The position numbers and the translations under genes are program-made. The notes beneath the pieces are model-generated. The model saw only the letters and a program-made list of their open reading frames with translations, did no database searches and was not told the origin of the DNA. From an uncultured Luteitalea sp. (GTDB lineage: Bacteria > Acidobacteriota > Vicinamibacteria > Vicinamibacterales > Vicinamibacteraceae): a DNA stretch of 64,000 nt. The DNA is taken from contig CAKTDA010000007.1 in NCBI GenBank assembly GCA_934541105.1, positions 62,001 through 126,000 of the forward strand, in the 5' to 3' direction. Positions 42,107-50,145 of the stretch are shown piece after piece (position 1 is the stretch's first letter; every line of letters begins with the position of its first letter).

Positions 42107-42182
42107 CTCACTTCGCTGAGTGCTACGGCCGACACGTCGCACTCGTTCGCACAGCTCACTTCGCCGAGTGCTACGGCCGACA
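42107..42182. repeat. 48-bp-period tandem repeat between tRNA genes
   Basis: CTCACTTCGCTGAGTGCTACGG plus CCGACA, cut here for length, occurs at 42107-42134 and again, with one change, at 42155-42182. Each unit contains a small ACTCA...TGAGT stem. A third degraded unit may follow. It is not a CRISPR: the units are palindromic, too few, and lack spacer structure. Confidence 0.7.
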
Positions 42183-42308
42183 AGTCGACCCTTCTTGCAC
42201 CACCTCGTCGCCGCGTGCAACGGGCGACACCTCGCACTCGTTCGCACTGCCCTTCACGGAGTGGGACGGCCGGACGGCCACCTGCATCGCACTCTCACTG
42301 CGCGGCGA

Positions 42309-42365
42309 ACTGCGGCAGGGCCCGCCAGCCGAAGCGGACTGCGGCAGAGGCCTGCCAGCCGAAGC
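42309..42365. repeat. 29-bp tandem duplication between tRNA genes
   Basis: ACTGCGGCAG-GGCC-type units ending GCCAGCCGAAGC start at 42309 and 42338, two copies with a 29-base period and few differences. It lies directly before the stem-loop of tRNA-Gly. Confidence 0.65.
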
Positions 42366-42386
42366 TCACGCGCTCAGCGCGTGAGC
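42364..42386 (-). promoter_or_regulatory. Stem-loop directly 3' of tRNA-Gly
   Basis: GCTCACGCGCT and AGCGCGTGAGC are perfect 11-base arms with a 1-base centre. Like the one after tRNA-Thr(GGU), it stands six bases after the CCA and shares the GCTCACGC arm. Confidence 0.6.
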
Positions 42387-42392
42387 GAAGGC

Positions 42393-42467
42393 TGGAGCGG
42401 GAGACGGGGATCGAACCCGCGACCAACAGCTTGGAAGGCTGTGACTCTACCACTGAGTTACTCCCGC
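42393..42467 (-). tRNA. trnG: tRNA-Gly (UCC)
   Basis: Acceptor GCGGGAG/CTCCCGC, discriminator T and encoded CCA. The anticodon loop CTTCCAA carries TCC. T-arm GCGGGTTCGATCCCCGT. It corresponds in position to E. coli glyT. Confidence 0.97.
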
Positions 42468-42475
42468 CTACGCTC

Positions 42476-42560
42476 GCTGCGCGAGCTACGGCGGGCAAGC
42501 CCGCCACACCCACGCCCCGCTGCGCGAGCTACGGCGGGCAACACCCGCCACACCCACGCC
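42476..42560. repeat. 43-bp tandem duplication between tRNA-Gly and tRNA-Tyr
   Basis: GCTGCGCGAGCTACGGCGGG, continuing CAA(GC/CA)CCCGCCACACCC, starts at 42476 and 42519. Two near-identical units with a 43-base period fill the spacer. The GAGCTACGGCGG(A/G)CAA word recurs at about 56748-56765. Confidence 0.7.
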
Positions 42561-42624
42561 CACCACCCGCACTCACTACCTGCACCATCCACAGCGAGGC
42601 CCGCGCACCGGCCTGCCAGCCGCG

Positions 42625-42655
42625 GCCCGCCTCCGCGCAAGGCGCTACGGCGGGC
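42625..42655 (-). promoter_or_regulatory. Stem-loop directly 3' of tRNA-Tyr
   Basis: GCCCGCC and GGCGGGC are perfect 7-base arms around a 17-base loop that can itself pair partly (GCGC...GCGC). It stands six bases after the tRNA CCA, the same arrangement as at the Gly and Thr(GGU) genes. Confidence 0.55.
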
Positions 42656-42661
42656 GAAGGC

Positions 42662-42748
42662 TGGTGGCGAGGGAAGGATTCGAACCTTCGAAGGCGCTTG
42701 GCCGACAGATTTACAGTCTGCTGCGTTTGACCGCTCCGCAACCTCGCC
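42662..42748 (-). tRNA. trnY: tRNA-Tyr (GUA)
   Basis: An 87-base class II tRNA with a long variable arm (about 14 bases). Acceptor GGCGAGG/CCTCGCC, discriminator A and encoded CCA. The anticodon loop CTGTAAA carries GTA. T-arm AAGGTTCGAATCCTT. Position matches tyrU. Confidence 0.97.
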
Positions 42749-42835
42749 GAAGAGACCTGACCGGGCCGGGACCCGCTGGACCGGAATCGAGTGCGGGCCC
42801 GGCGGCTTCCAGGCACCTCGCACCCTCGAAAAATC

Positions 42836-42912
42836 TGGAGCTGGCGAAGGGATTCGAACCCCCGACCGGCTGATTACAAATCAGCTGCTCTACCGGACTG
42901 AGCTACGCCAGC
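42836..42912 (-). tRNA. trnT: tRNA-Thr (UGU)
   Basis: Acceptor GCTGGCG/CGCCAGC, discriminator T and encoded CCA. The anticodon loop TTTGTAA carries TGT, on a GCTGA/TCAGC stem. T-arm GGGGGTTCGAATCCC. It is the first gene of the operon, about 9 bases after the predicted start point. A T5 run follows its CCA with no stem before it. Confidence 0.97.
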
Positions 42913-42927
42913 CGGACAAAGGAGGAG

Positions 42928-42957
42928 AGTGTAGCACACGGCGTTGACGCCCCTCAA
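42928..42957 (-). promoter_or_regulatory. Promoter of the tRNA-tuf2-secE-nusG-rpl-rpoBC operon
   Basis: Reading leftward: -35 TTGAGG (42957-42952), 18 bases, then TGCTACACT with a TG extension and -10 TACACT (42933-42928). Transcription should start near 42921, about 9 bases before the first tRNA. It is the best sigma-70-type promoter seen in the window and stands at the head of a run of 15 genes with only one clear terminator at its end. Confidence 0.75.
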
Positions 42958-43081
42958 CACCTCGCCCTTCGCACTCGACACGTCGGCCCATTCCGCTCGG
43001 CCGTCTCCGGCCGGCTTCCGGCAACCCCAAAGTTTAGCGTGGGCTGCCCACCGTACGCAACAGGCGTTCCACCCTGGCCGT

Positions 43082-43807
43082 TCAATCGGCCTGGCGTTGG
43101 CGGAGCGCCTCGTAGAGCACCACGCCGGTCGCGACCGAGACGTTCAGGCTGCTGACGTGCCCGCGCATGGGCAGCGCGGCGATGAAGTCGCAATGCTCGC
43201 GCACGAGGCGCCGCAACCCCTCCCCCTCCGCGCCGACCACGATGGCCGTGGGCGGCCGGAAGTCGATGCGGTCGTAGGGTTGCGCGCCGTCCGCGTCGAG
43301 CCCCACGACCCAGACTCCGAGCGCCTTCAGCGCCTCGAGCGCGCGCGCGACGTTGACGACATCCACGATGCGCGCGTGGGCGAGTGCGCCGGCCGAGGCC
43401 CTGGCCGCCGCCGGGCCGAGCGCTGCCGCATGGCGCTCCTGCCGCACGATGGCCGTGACGCCAGCGGCATCGGCGGTCCTGATGATCGCGCCGACGTTGT
43501 GCGGATCCTCCACCCCATCGAGCACGACGATGAGCGGCTGCGGATCCTGCTGGACGGCCTCTTCGAGGGTCCACCGGCGGGGAGCGTCCCCGAGCGCCGC
43601 CACCACACCCTGATGCCGTTCGCCATCGGCAAGCCGATCGAGTTCGGCCACGTCCACGCGACGCACCGGCACGCCCGAGACCTCGGCCAGCCGAACGATC
43701 TCCCCGACCCGGGCGTCCTGCCGCGGGCCGATCCGGATCTCCCTGACGCCTCCCGCCTTGAGGGCCTCGCGCACCGGGTGGACGCCCACGACGACCATCT
43801 GTGGCAT
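43082..43807 (-). CDS. rlmB: TrmH-family 23S rRNA 2'-O-methyltransferase (RlmB type)
   Basis: A 241-residue SPOUT enzyme, likely making Gm2251 in the 23S P-loop. The N-terminal L30e-like substrate domain begins VVVGVHPVREALKAGGVREI. The knotted domain has motif 1 LDGVEDPHNVGAIIRTADAA, motif 2 IVVGAEGEGLRRL and motif 3 LPMRGHVSSLNVSVATGVVL. All three SAM-binding motifs are intact. It follows gltX by three bases, as in the Bacillus gltX...rlmB order. Confidence 0.93.
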   Translation of the reverse strand: MPQMVVVGVHPVREALKAGGVREIRIGPRQDARVGEIVRLAEVSGVPVRRVDVAELDRLADGERHQGVVAALGDAPRRWTLEEAVQQDPQPLIVVLDGVEDPHNVGAIIRTADAAGVTAIVRQERHAAALGPAAARASAGALAHARIVDVVNVARALEALKALGVWVVGLDADGAQPYDRIDFRPPTAIVVGAEGEGLRRLVREHCDFIAALPMRGHVSSLNVSVATGVVLYEALRQRQAD

Positions 43808-43810
43808 CGC

Positions 43811-45322
43811 TCAGGCTCCGACGATGGCCGCAGCGCACGCTGCGGCACGCTCACGGCATCCCGCGATCGGCGCGGCAAGGACCGTCGCGGGCAGATCGGC
43901 GCCGGCCTCGATGGCAGGCACCAGGAGATCGAGTTCCGGGCCGCTGTCTGCACCGGTCACCGCGAGGCGAATCGGATGGAACAGCCCGCGGCCCTTCTGC
44001 CCCGTCGCCTGCCGCACGCGCTGCGCAATCTCGCGGAACGTCTCGCGGGTCAGTCGGGGACGGGCACTGGCCTCCTGCGCGAACGCGACGATGACGGCGC
44101 GCCCCGACGCCCCGGCATCGGGCCCCTCGGCATCGAGGTGCGCCAGCACGGCGCCTGGCTCCGGTGCCTCGAAGACGGAACGCAGCCGGTCGGCCGCCTC
44201 CGAGAGGTGATCCACGGCGCCGGCAACGACGGGCACGCACGCAAGGAGGAAGGCCCTGCACGCCTCGCCACGGTTCTCGCCTGCCGTCAACCGTCCGGCG
44301 GCATGCAGGTGCGAGGCCAGCAGCGACGCCATGCGTAAGGGATCGGCTTCCTTCTGGTAGTGGCGGTTCAGCCACGCCAGCTTGTCGGGATCGAACACGC
44401 CTGCGCTCTTCGTGACGTCCTCGACGCGGAAGCGCCGTGCGAGTTCGTCGGCAGGCAGAATCTCCTCGTCCTGGCCGGGCGACCACCCGAGCAGCGCGAG
44501 GTAGTTCCGCAGCGCTTCCGGCAGGATGCCCCGGGCGCGGAACTCGCCGACGCTCGACGCGCCGTGCCGCTTCGAGAGCGGGGCGTGGTCGGGGCCGAGC
44601 ACGAGCGGAAGGTGTGCAAACTGCGGGGGCGTCGCTCCGAGCGCGCGATAGAGCAGCACCTGGCGCGGCGTGTTCGGCACGTGGTCCTCGCCGCGGACCA
44701 CCAGCGTGATGCCCATGAGCACATCGTCCACGACGACGGCGAAGTTGTAGGCGGGCAGTCCGGTCTGCCGCAGCAGGACGAAGTCGCCAATCGTGGCCGC
44801 GTCGGTCGTGATCGTGCCGCGCACGCGATCGGCAAACGTGATCGAGGCGACCTGCGGCACGCGGAACCTGATGGCGGCGGCCTCGCCCCTCTCGACGCGC
44901 GCGCGCGCGTCGGCCGGATCGATCGCCCGGCACGTCCCGGCGTACTGCGGCGTCCGGCCCGCGGCGAGGTCGGCTTCGCGCACCGCCTCCAGATCCGCGG
45001 GCGTGCAGAAGCAGTGGTATGCCTGCTCCAGCGCGAGCAGCCGCCCGGCGTGCTCACGGTAGAGCGACAGCCGCTCGGTCTGGCGATACGGGCCGGCAGG
45101 GCCGCCGATGTCCGGGCCTTCGTCCCAGTCGAGGCCGAGCCAGCGCAGGTCCTCGAGGATGCCGTCGGCCGATGCCTGCGTGGACCGCTGCGCATCGGTG
45201 TCTTCGAGCCGCAGCACGAACGTGCCGCCCTGGCCGCGGGCCAGCAGCCAGTTGAAGAGCGCCGTGCGGGCGTTGCCGACGTGCAGGTAGCCCGTCGGGC
45301 TCGGGGCGAAGCGGACACGCAT
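43811..45322 (-). CDS. gltX: Glutamate--tRNA ligase
   Basis: A 503-residue class I synthetase. The HIGH-type motif is PTGYLHVGNARTALFNWL and the KMSKS-type motif PLSKRHGASSVGEF. Zinc-site residues remain as CFCT followed by YAGTCR. The C-terminal helical domain is complete. An ATG nine bases earlier (MAAM) is a possible alternative start. Whether it also charges tRNA-Gln, feeding GatCAB, cannot be decided from this window. Confidence 0.95.
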   Translation of the reverse strand: MRVRFAPSPTGYLHVGNARTALFNWLLARGQGGTFVLRLEDTDAQRSTQASADGILEDLRWLGLDWDEGPDIGGPAGPYRQTERLSLYREHAGRLLALEQAYHCFCTPADLEAVREADLAAGRTPQYAGTCRAIDPADARARVERGEAAAIRFRVPQVASITFADRVRGTITTDAATIGDFVLLRQTGLPAYNFAVVVDDVLMGITLVVRGEDHVPNTPRQVLLYRALGATPPQFAHLPLVLGPDHAPLSKRHGASSVGEFRARGILPEALRNYLALLGWSPGQDEEILPADELARRFRVEDVTKSAGVFDPDKLAWLNRHYQKEADPLRMASLLASHLHAAGRLTAGENRGEACRAFLLACVPVVAGAVDHLSEAADRLRSVFEAPEPGAVLAHLDAEGPDAGASGRAVIVAFAQEASARPRLTRETFREIAQRVRQATGQKGRGLFHPIRLAVTGADSGPELDLLVPAIEAGADLPATVLAAPIAGCRERAAACAAAIVGA

Positions 45323-45391
45323 CGCAGCCATCTTACCGGCTGGCGGGTCGCGCAATCCCGCCTGGGCGACCCCGGGGAGCGCGCCCTGCCG

Positions 45392-46570
45392 TCAACGCCG
45401 TTCGATGAGCGCGACGGCGTGGACGATCATGGCGTCCTCGAGTGCGGCCGTGCCTTCCGGCGTCTTCCCCTTGACGCTGATCCGATCGGTCGTCGTCGCG
45501 AGCGCGCCTGCAAGGGACGCGCGGAGCGCCTCGGCGATGGGCCCGATCTTCGGGCGATGGCAGATCACGACGAGATCGACGTTGCCGATCGCCCAGCCGG
45601 CGGAGCGTACCCTCGCGAACGCATCGCGAAGAAGCGCGAGGCTGTCGGCGTCCTTCCAGGCGGGGTCGGTGTCGGGAAAGAGGCCGCCTACGTCACCGAG
45701 GCCAGCCGCGCCGAGGACGGCGTCGATGACGGCATGACAGACCGCGTCGCCGTCCGAATGCCCGGCAAGCCCGCGAGCGTCGGGCACGTGCACGCCACCG
45801 ACGACGAGCGCACGGCCGTCGGCAAAGCGATGCGAGTCGTAGCCGATGCCGATGCGCGTCGTGCCCGCACCGGGTGACGAGCGCTCCACGGCCAGCGCGC
45901 GGCGCGCGCGCGCGATGTCGTCTGCGGTCGTGATCTTCACGTTGTCGGGATGTCCGTCCACCACCTGCACCCGATGGCCGAGGCGCTCGGCAAGCGACGC
46001 TTCATCGGTCACGTCCACGGCCGACGTCATGGCCGGCAGGAGCGCCGCGATGACGTCGCGCCGGAAACCCTGCGGGGTCTGCGCGAGCGCGACCTCGTCC
46101 CGCGGGATGGTGCCGTCGATCCAGCGGCGCTCGCCGTCGCGGACGAAGTGCTTGACGGTGTCGTGCACGGGTGCCGCGGCAATTGCGGCACCGGTCTCCA
46201 TCGCGGCATCGATCACGCGATCGACGACTTCGCGCGGCACGAACGGTCGCGCGGCGTCGTGCACGAGCACGACCGCGGCGTCGTCCGGCACCGCTGCGAG
46301 GCCGGCGGCGACCGAGTCCTGGCGTCGCGCTCCCCCGGCGACGATTCCCAGGAACTTCGAACCGGCGGCGGCCTGCGCGAGCACACGCGCGGCCTCGAGA
46401 TCGGCTTCCGGCGTGACGGCGACAATCCCGCGAACCCTGGGCGACGCGGCGCACGCCGCAATGGCGTGCTCGAAGATCGTCCGCTCGCCGAGCGCAAGCC
46501 ATTGCTTCGCCACGGCGCCCCCGAGCCGACGCCCCTGTCCACCGGCCGCCACGACGACATCCACGTTCAC
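45392..46570 (-). CDS. ispDF: Bifunctional IspD-IspF (MEP pathway)
   Basis: A 392-residue fusion of two non-consecutive enzymes of the MEP isoprenoid route. Residues 1-228 are MEP cytidylyltransferase: [32 protein letters not shown] and TPQGFRRD. Residues about 236-392 are MEcPP synthase: IGIGYDSHRFADGRALVVGG with the zinc Asp and His, GLAGHSDGDAVCHAV, CHRPKIGP and SVKGKTPEGTAALEDA. The linker is only about 10 residues (VERSSPGAGT). IspE, the enzyme acting between them, is encoded at 59.5-60.4 kb. It starts 36 bases from a divergent gene. Confidence 0.95.
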   Translation of the reverse strand: MNVDVVVAAGGQGRRLGGAVAKQWLALGERTIFEHAIAACAASPRVRGIVAVTPEADLEAARVLAQAAAGSKFLGIVAGGARRQDSVAAGLAAVPDDAAVVLVHDAARPFVPREVVDRVIDAAMETGAAIAAAPVHDTVKHFVRDGERRWIDGTIPRDEVALAQTPQGFRRDVIAALLPAMTSAVDVTDEASLAERLGHRVQVVDGHPDNVKITTADDIARARRALAVERSSPGAGTTRIGIGYDSHRFADGRALVVGGVHVPDARGLAGHSDGDAVCHAVIDAVLGAAGLGDVGGLFPDTDPAWKDADSLALLRDAFARVRSAGWAIGNVDLVVICHRPKIGPIAEALRASLAGALATTTDRISVKGKTPEGTAALEDAMIVHAVALIERR

Positions 46571-46606
46571 GAGGCACGCTCCATGCGAGTGGTAAGGTAC
46601 ACCGCG

Positions 46607-48733
46607 ATGCCACCGGCCTCGGCCATGGGTTCTGCGACGCCCCGGTTCGTACGTCGCACGCTCGTGTTGCTGCTCGCCGCCGGCCTCCTCGCCGCCGCAG
46701 GCCTCACGTTCTCACGGCTGCGCGACATCGACCCACGCGCGCGCGGCGGGTGGGCGGCCTCGCCCGTCGTCTTCGATCAGGCCCCGCGCGACCTCACCGT
46801 CTTCGTCCCAGCCTGCGACGTCCGCTCGTTCGCGCTCCATCCGGCGCCAGGGTCGGCCGGCTGGCTGAGCGTCGAGTTCCTTCGTCGCGACTGGGGACCA
46901 CGCGGCCAGGTGCAGACCACGCACGTCGGCGGCGCCACCCTCCGCGTCGCGGGTGCCGCACCGGTGACCGTGCCACTCGATGCAGCAGCACCGGCATGGC
47001 GCGAGGCGCTGACGCTGCAGGTTCGCGTCGTCGACTCCGTGGGACAGTCCGCGCCGGGACTCGCACCCATCCCGCTCGATCCCGCGCGCCCGGTTGCACT
47101 CGACGTGTTCGACGATGGGTGGCTGGGTCGATTCGCGTGCGCCTTTGACGGCGGGCGGCGCGCACGGGCGTGGACGGTCGTCGCCGCGACGCTGCTCGTC
47201 ATGGCCGGCGCCGCGTGGCTCGGGGCCGCCTGGATTGCGCGCGCGCTGTCGGGAGGGGCTCCCGCCCGCGTCGGGTACCGCACCACGCTGTGGGTGCCCC
47301 TCGCGCTCACGCTCGCCACGACCGCCGTGTATGCCCTCGTGGTCCCGCCCTTCGAGCCGCCGGACGAACTCGCGCACTTCCAGTACGCCCGCTACGTGGC
47401 CGCGACAGGCGCGCTGCCGGACGCGGTGCCGCCGCACGACAGCGAGTGGCGGGCGTCGTCGTACGAGTGGGTCCAGCAACCGCTGTACTACATCGCCGCC
47501 GCGGCGGCACTGAAGGCTGCGGACCTCGACGCAGCACGGCCGGCACTGGCGTTGAATCCGCGATCACGCATGCAGGCGGGCGGCACCGAGCCGACGATCT
47601 TTCGCCACGCCGCACCACCGGCGCCGGCGGCACCGCACCAGGGGCTCGGCCTCCTGCGGTTCATGTCCCTGCTGATGGCCGTGGGTACGGCCATCGCCAT
47701 CGCGCGACTCGTGGCGCTCGTCACGGACGAGGGACTGATCGTGGCGACGGTTGCCGGCGGGCTCGGACTCGTCCCGCAATGGTGTGCGGTGATGGGCGCG
47801 GTCTCGACGGATCCACCCGCAACGTTCCTGGCGGCCCTGGCCACGCTCGCCGTCGTACGCATCGGCCTGGGGCGGGTGCACGCAGGCTGGCTCCTGTTGA
47901 CTGGCGTGTCGATCGGCGCTGCCTATGCCGTCAAGACGACGGCGGTGTTCCTCGTCCCGATGGCACTCCTCGCCTGTGCGATCGCGGCGCGCGGCGTGCG
48001 GTCACGACACCCGGAGCGTGAACGCCGTGAGCCGACGCGCGTCCTGCGCGAGACGGTGCGACTGACCTCGATCGTCGGCGCTGGCACGCTGTTCGCGTCC
48101 GCATGGATTCACGTGCGCGCATGGCTGGTGTTCGGCGACCCGCAGGCATTCGCGTTCAAGAAGGCGGTACTCGAAGCGGGCGGGTTCGTTCCCGCCCGGG
48201 GGCCGATGCCGTGGCATGCCGAGTTCTGGGTCCAGATGCGCGTGATGGTGTTCGAGCCGTTCTGGGCACGCTTCGGCTCGCTCGGCGCAGGACCGTTCCC
48301 TGACAGCCGCGTGTGGATCGTGTACGGAGGCGCCTCCTTGGTGCTCCTCTGCATGGCGTTCATCGGCGTGGCCGGTGCGTGGGCCGCCGTGCGGCGTGGC
48401 AGTCGGGCCGGCACCGGCAGCGAGGCGGCCGTCATTCGGGCGGTGCCGGTGTGGCTCTGTGCAGCCGGCGTCAGCATCGGGCTCGCGGCGTGGATTGGGG
48501 TCAACCTGTTCCCGCGCGCAGACATGGTGGTCCACTGGACGCCACGACACATCCTGCCGCTGACCGCGCCCGCCGCGGTACTGGTCGCCGCCGGGCTCGC
48601 GCATCTCGTAAGCGCATCTTCACGTGTCGGGCGGGTCGGCGCAGCCGTCGTCGGGCTGGTCCTTCCGGCACTCGCTCTCGCGTGGCTCGGCGTGTTCCGC
48701 GCGACGGTACTGATGTTCCACTTCGGCTATTGA
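46607..48733 (+). CDS. DUF2142-like polytopic membrane protein
   Basis: 708 residues with an N-terminal helix, a periplasmic beta-rich segment of about 160 residues, and about ten to twelve further helices. The loop after the second helix reads VVPPFEPPDELAHFQYARYV, the P-P-D-E-x-x-H-F pattern typical of DUF2142 and related GT-C glycosyltransferases, where the Asp-Glu lies in the active site. It is probably a surface-polysaccharide or lipid-sugar transferase. ATG at 46607 is preferred (GGTAAGG upstream); another ATG lies 24 bases before. It is convergent with the B3/B4 gene and the only + strand gene in this region. Confidence 0.75.
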   Translation: MPPASAMGSATPRFVRRTLVLLLAAGLLAAAGLTFSRLRDIDPRARGGWAASPVVFDQAPRDLTVFVPACDVRSFALHPAPGSAGWLSVEFLRRDWGPRGQVQTTHVGGATLRVAGAAPVTVPLDAAAPAWREALTLQVRVVDSVGQSAPGLAPIPLDPARPVALDVFDDGWLGRFACAFDGGRRARAWTVVAATLLVMAGAAWLGAAWIARALSGGAPARVGYRTTLWVPLALTLATTAVYALVVPPFEPPDELAHFQYARYVAATGALPDAVPPHDSEWRASSYEWVQQPLYYIAAAAALKAADLDAARPALALNPRSRMQAGGTEPTIFRHAAPPAPAAPHQGLGLLRFMSLLMAVGTAIAIARLVALVTDEGLIVATVAGGLGLVPQWCAVMGAVSTDPPATFLAALATLAVVRIGLGRVHAGWLLLTGVSIGAAYAVKTTAVFLVPMALLACAIAARGVRSRHPERERREPTRVLRETVRLTSIVGAGTLFASAWIHVRAWLVFGDPQAFAFKKAVLEAGGFVPARGPMPWHAEFWVQMRVMVFEPFWARFGSLGAGPFPDSRVWIVYGGASLVLLCMAFIGVAGAWAAVRRGSRAGTGSEAAVIRAVPVWLCAAGVSIGLAAWIGVNLFPRADMVVHWTPRHILPLTAPAAVLVAAGLAHLVSASSRVGRVGAAVVGLVLPALALAWLGVFRATVLMFHFGY

Positions 48734-48782
48734 CCGTCCGCTTGCGGGGATGCAGCCGCGGGCCTTGTCCAGCGGCCTCGTG

Positions 48783-49403
48783 CTACGCGCCGCCGACGTA
48801 CTGCGCCAGGCGCTCGCGGGTCAGGGCCAGCGCCCGTTCTCCGGCACCCGGGGCGGCCACGGCGGGTACGTACAGGACGACGAGCACGTCGGTCGTCGTG
48901 GGGGTCGTCATGGTGCGCGCCGAGTCCGACGTCGGGTTGCCGAACGGCCCGACGGCATCGGCAAGCGTGAGGCGCCCCTCGACGTTGACGCGATCCTTGC
49001 GAATGCCGTCGTAGCCCTCGCCATCGGTCCCGAGCCGGAGCGTCACGGGCGGCTGAACCTTCCCGAGGTCGTAGAGGCCGAACGAGATCTGCGTCTCGGC
49101 CGAGCACCAGTTGATGATGTCCACGAGGCCGTTCACGCGCGGTAGAGGATCGCCCCGCCGCACACGCCGCAGCAGCGCCTCGCTCGAGGGCCGAGTCCGG
49201 GTGGGATCGATCCCGGCCCGCTTGTACATCGTCCGGGTCGCGGCAATCGCCCCGTCGAGGCCGGTCGCCTCGCGGAGCGCGGCTGCTGCCGCGGCGAGCG
49301 GTGCATCGAGGCGCTCGTCGTGCGCCAGCACCGTCACGCCCCTCATCTCGAGGACGGCGGGCACGACGATGTCGGCGACGTCGTCAGCGACGGTCAGCGT
49401 CAT
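48783..49403 (-). CDS. B3/B4 (PheT editing-like) domain protein
   Basis: 206 residues. MYKRAGIDPTRTRPSSEALL, then RVRRGDPLPRVNGLVDIINW and ISFGLYDLGKV, is the conserved core of the B3/B4 domain that forms the editing module of PheRS beta. Here it stands alone, as in family members proposed to act as trans-editing or amino-acid-binding proteins; the substrate is unknown. It overlaps the end of plsC by 20 bases, so it is probably cotranscribed. Confidence 0.78.
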   Translation of the reverse strand: MTLTVADDVADIVVPAVLEMRGVTVLAHDERLDAPLAAAAAALREATGLDGAIAATRTMYKRAGIDPTRTRPSSEALLRRVRRGDPLPRVNGLVDIINWCSAETQISFGLYDLGKVQPPVTLRLGTDGEGYDGIRKDRVNVEGRLTLADAVGPFGNPTSDSARTMTTPTTTDVLVVLYVPAVAAPGAGERALALTRERLAQYVGGA

Positions 49404-50136
49404 TCGGCGGTCCTTGCAGTTGTTCGACGCCCGCGCGGACGGTGCGCTCGATGACGCCGGCCAGCTCACGCGCCTGCGACGCCTCCCACGGCCCGGTCGG
49501 CACCGGCTCCATGACGCGCACGCGCACGTCGCCGGGGCACGTCATCAGGCGGCCCTTTCGCATCACGTGGCGTGTGCCCTCGACGGCCACCGGCACGATC
49601 GGCAGTCCGGCCTCGATGGCGAGCAGCACGATGCCGGCGCGGAACCTGGCGACGCGGCCGTCGGCGCTGCGCGTGCCCTCGGGGAACACGAGGAGCGACA
49701 CGCGCTGGCGCATCAGTTCCTTGATCTGCAGCATCGTCGAGTTGCCGGGATTCCTGCGGTCCACGAGCACGTGACCGCTGCGGCGCAGGTGCCAGCCGAG
49801 GAACGGGAACGACCCGAGCGACGCCTTGGCGAGGATGCGGATCTGGTACGGCAGGTGCCAGAACAACACGGGGATGTCGTAGATGCTCTGGTGGTTGGCG
49901 AGGAACAGGTACGGCGTGTCGCGGGGCAGTGCGTCGAGCCCGCTGATGGACACGCGGACGCCCGTGGTCTTCAGGATCAGGAAGGCCCAGGCCCGCGCGC
50001 ACGAGTGTGCGAGGTGTCCGCGCCTGTCGACGACGACCGACAGCAGCGACAGGGTGCCGAGGACGATCGTGTAGACGGCGATGGCGGGGATCAGGAAGAA
50101 GACCGTCCGCCACCAATGGAACGGGGGCACTGCCAT
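49384..50136 (-). CDS. plsC: 1-acyl-sn-glycerol-3-phosphate acyltransferase
   Basis: A 250-residue inner-membrane enzyme making phosphatidic acid. The acyltransferase block I is NHQSIYD (NHx4D), block II follows at GHVLVDRRNPGNS, block III is FPEGTRS and block IV IVPVAVEGT. An N-terminal hydrophobic helix (TVFFLIPAIAVYTIVLGTLS) anchors it. It lies nine bases after the PIN/TRAM gene. Confidence 0.9.
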   Translation of the reverse strand: MAVPPFHWWRTVFFLIPAIAVYTIVLGTLSLLSVVVDRRGHLAHSCARAWAFLILKTTGVRVSISGLDALPRDTPYLFLANHQSIYDIPVLFWHLPYQIRILAKASLGSFPFLGWHLRRSGHVLVDRRNPGNSTMLQIKELMRQRVSLLVFPEGTRSADGRVARFRAGIVLLAIEAGLPIVPVAVEGTRHVMRKGRLMTCPGDVRVRVMEPVPTGPWEASQARELAGVIERTVRAGVEQLQGPPNDADRR

Positions 50137-50145
50137 CAGCCCGCG

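Noticed and set aside
42100..42660. Tandem repeats between tRNA genes as a CRISPR array
   Set aside because: Only two copies of each unit, three different periods, internally palindromic units and no unique spacers; no cas genes in the window.
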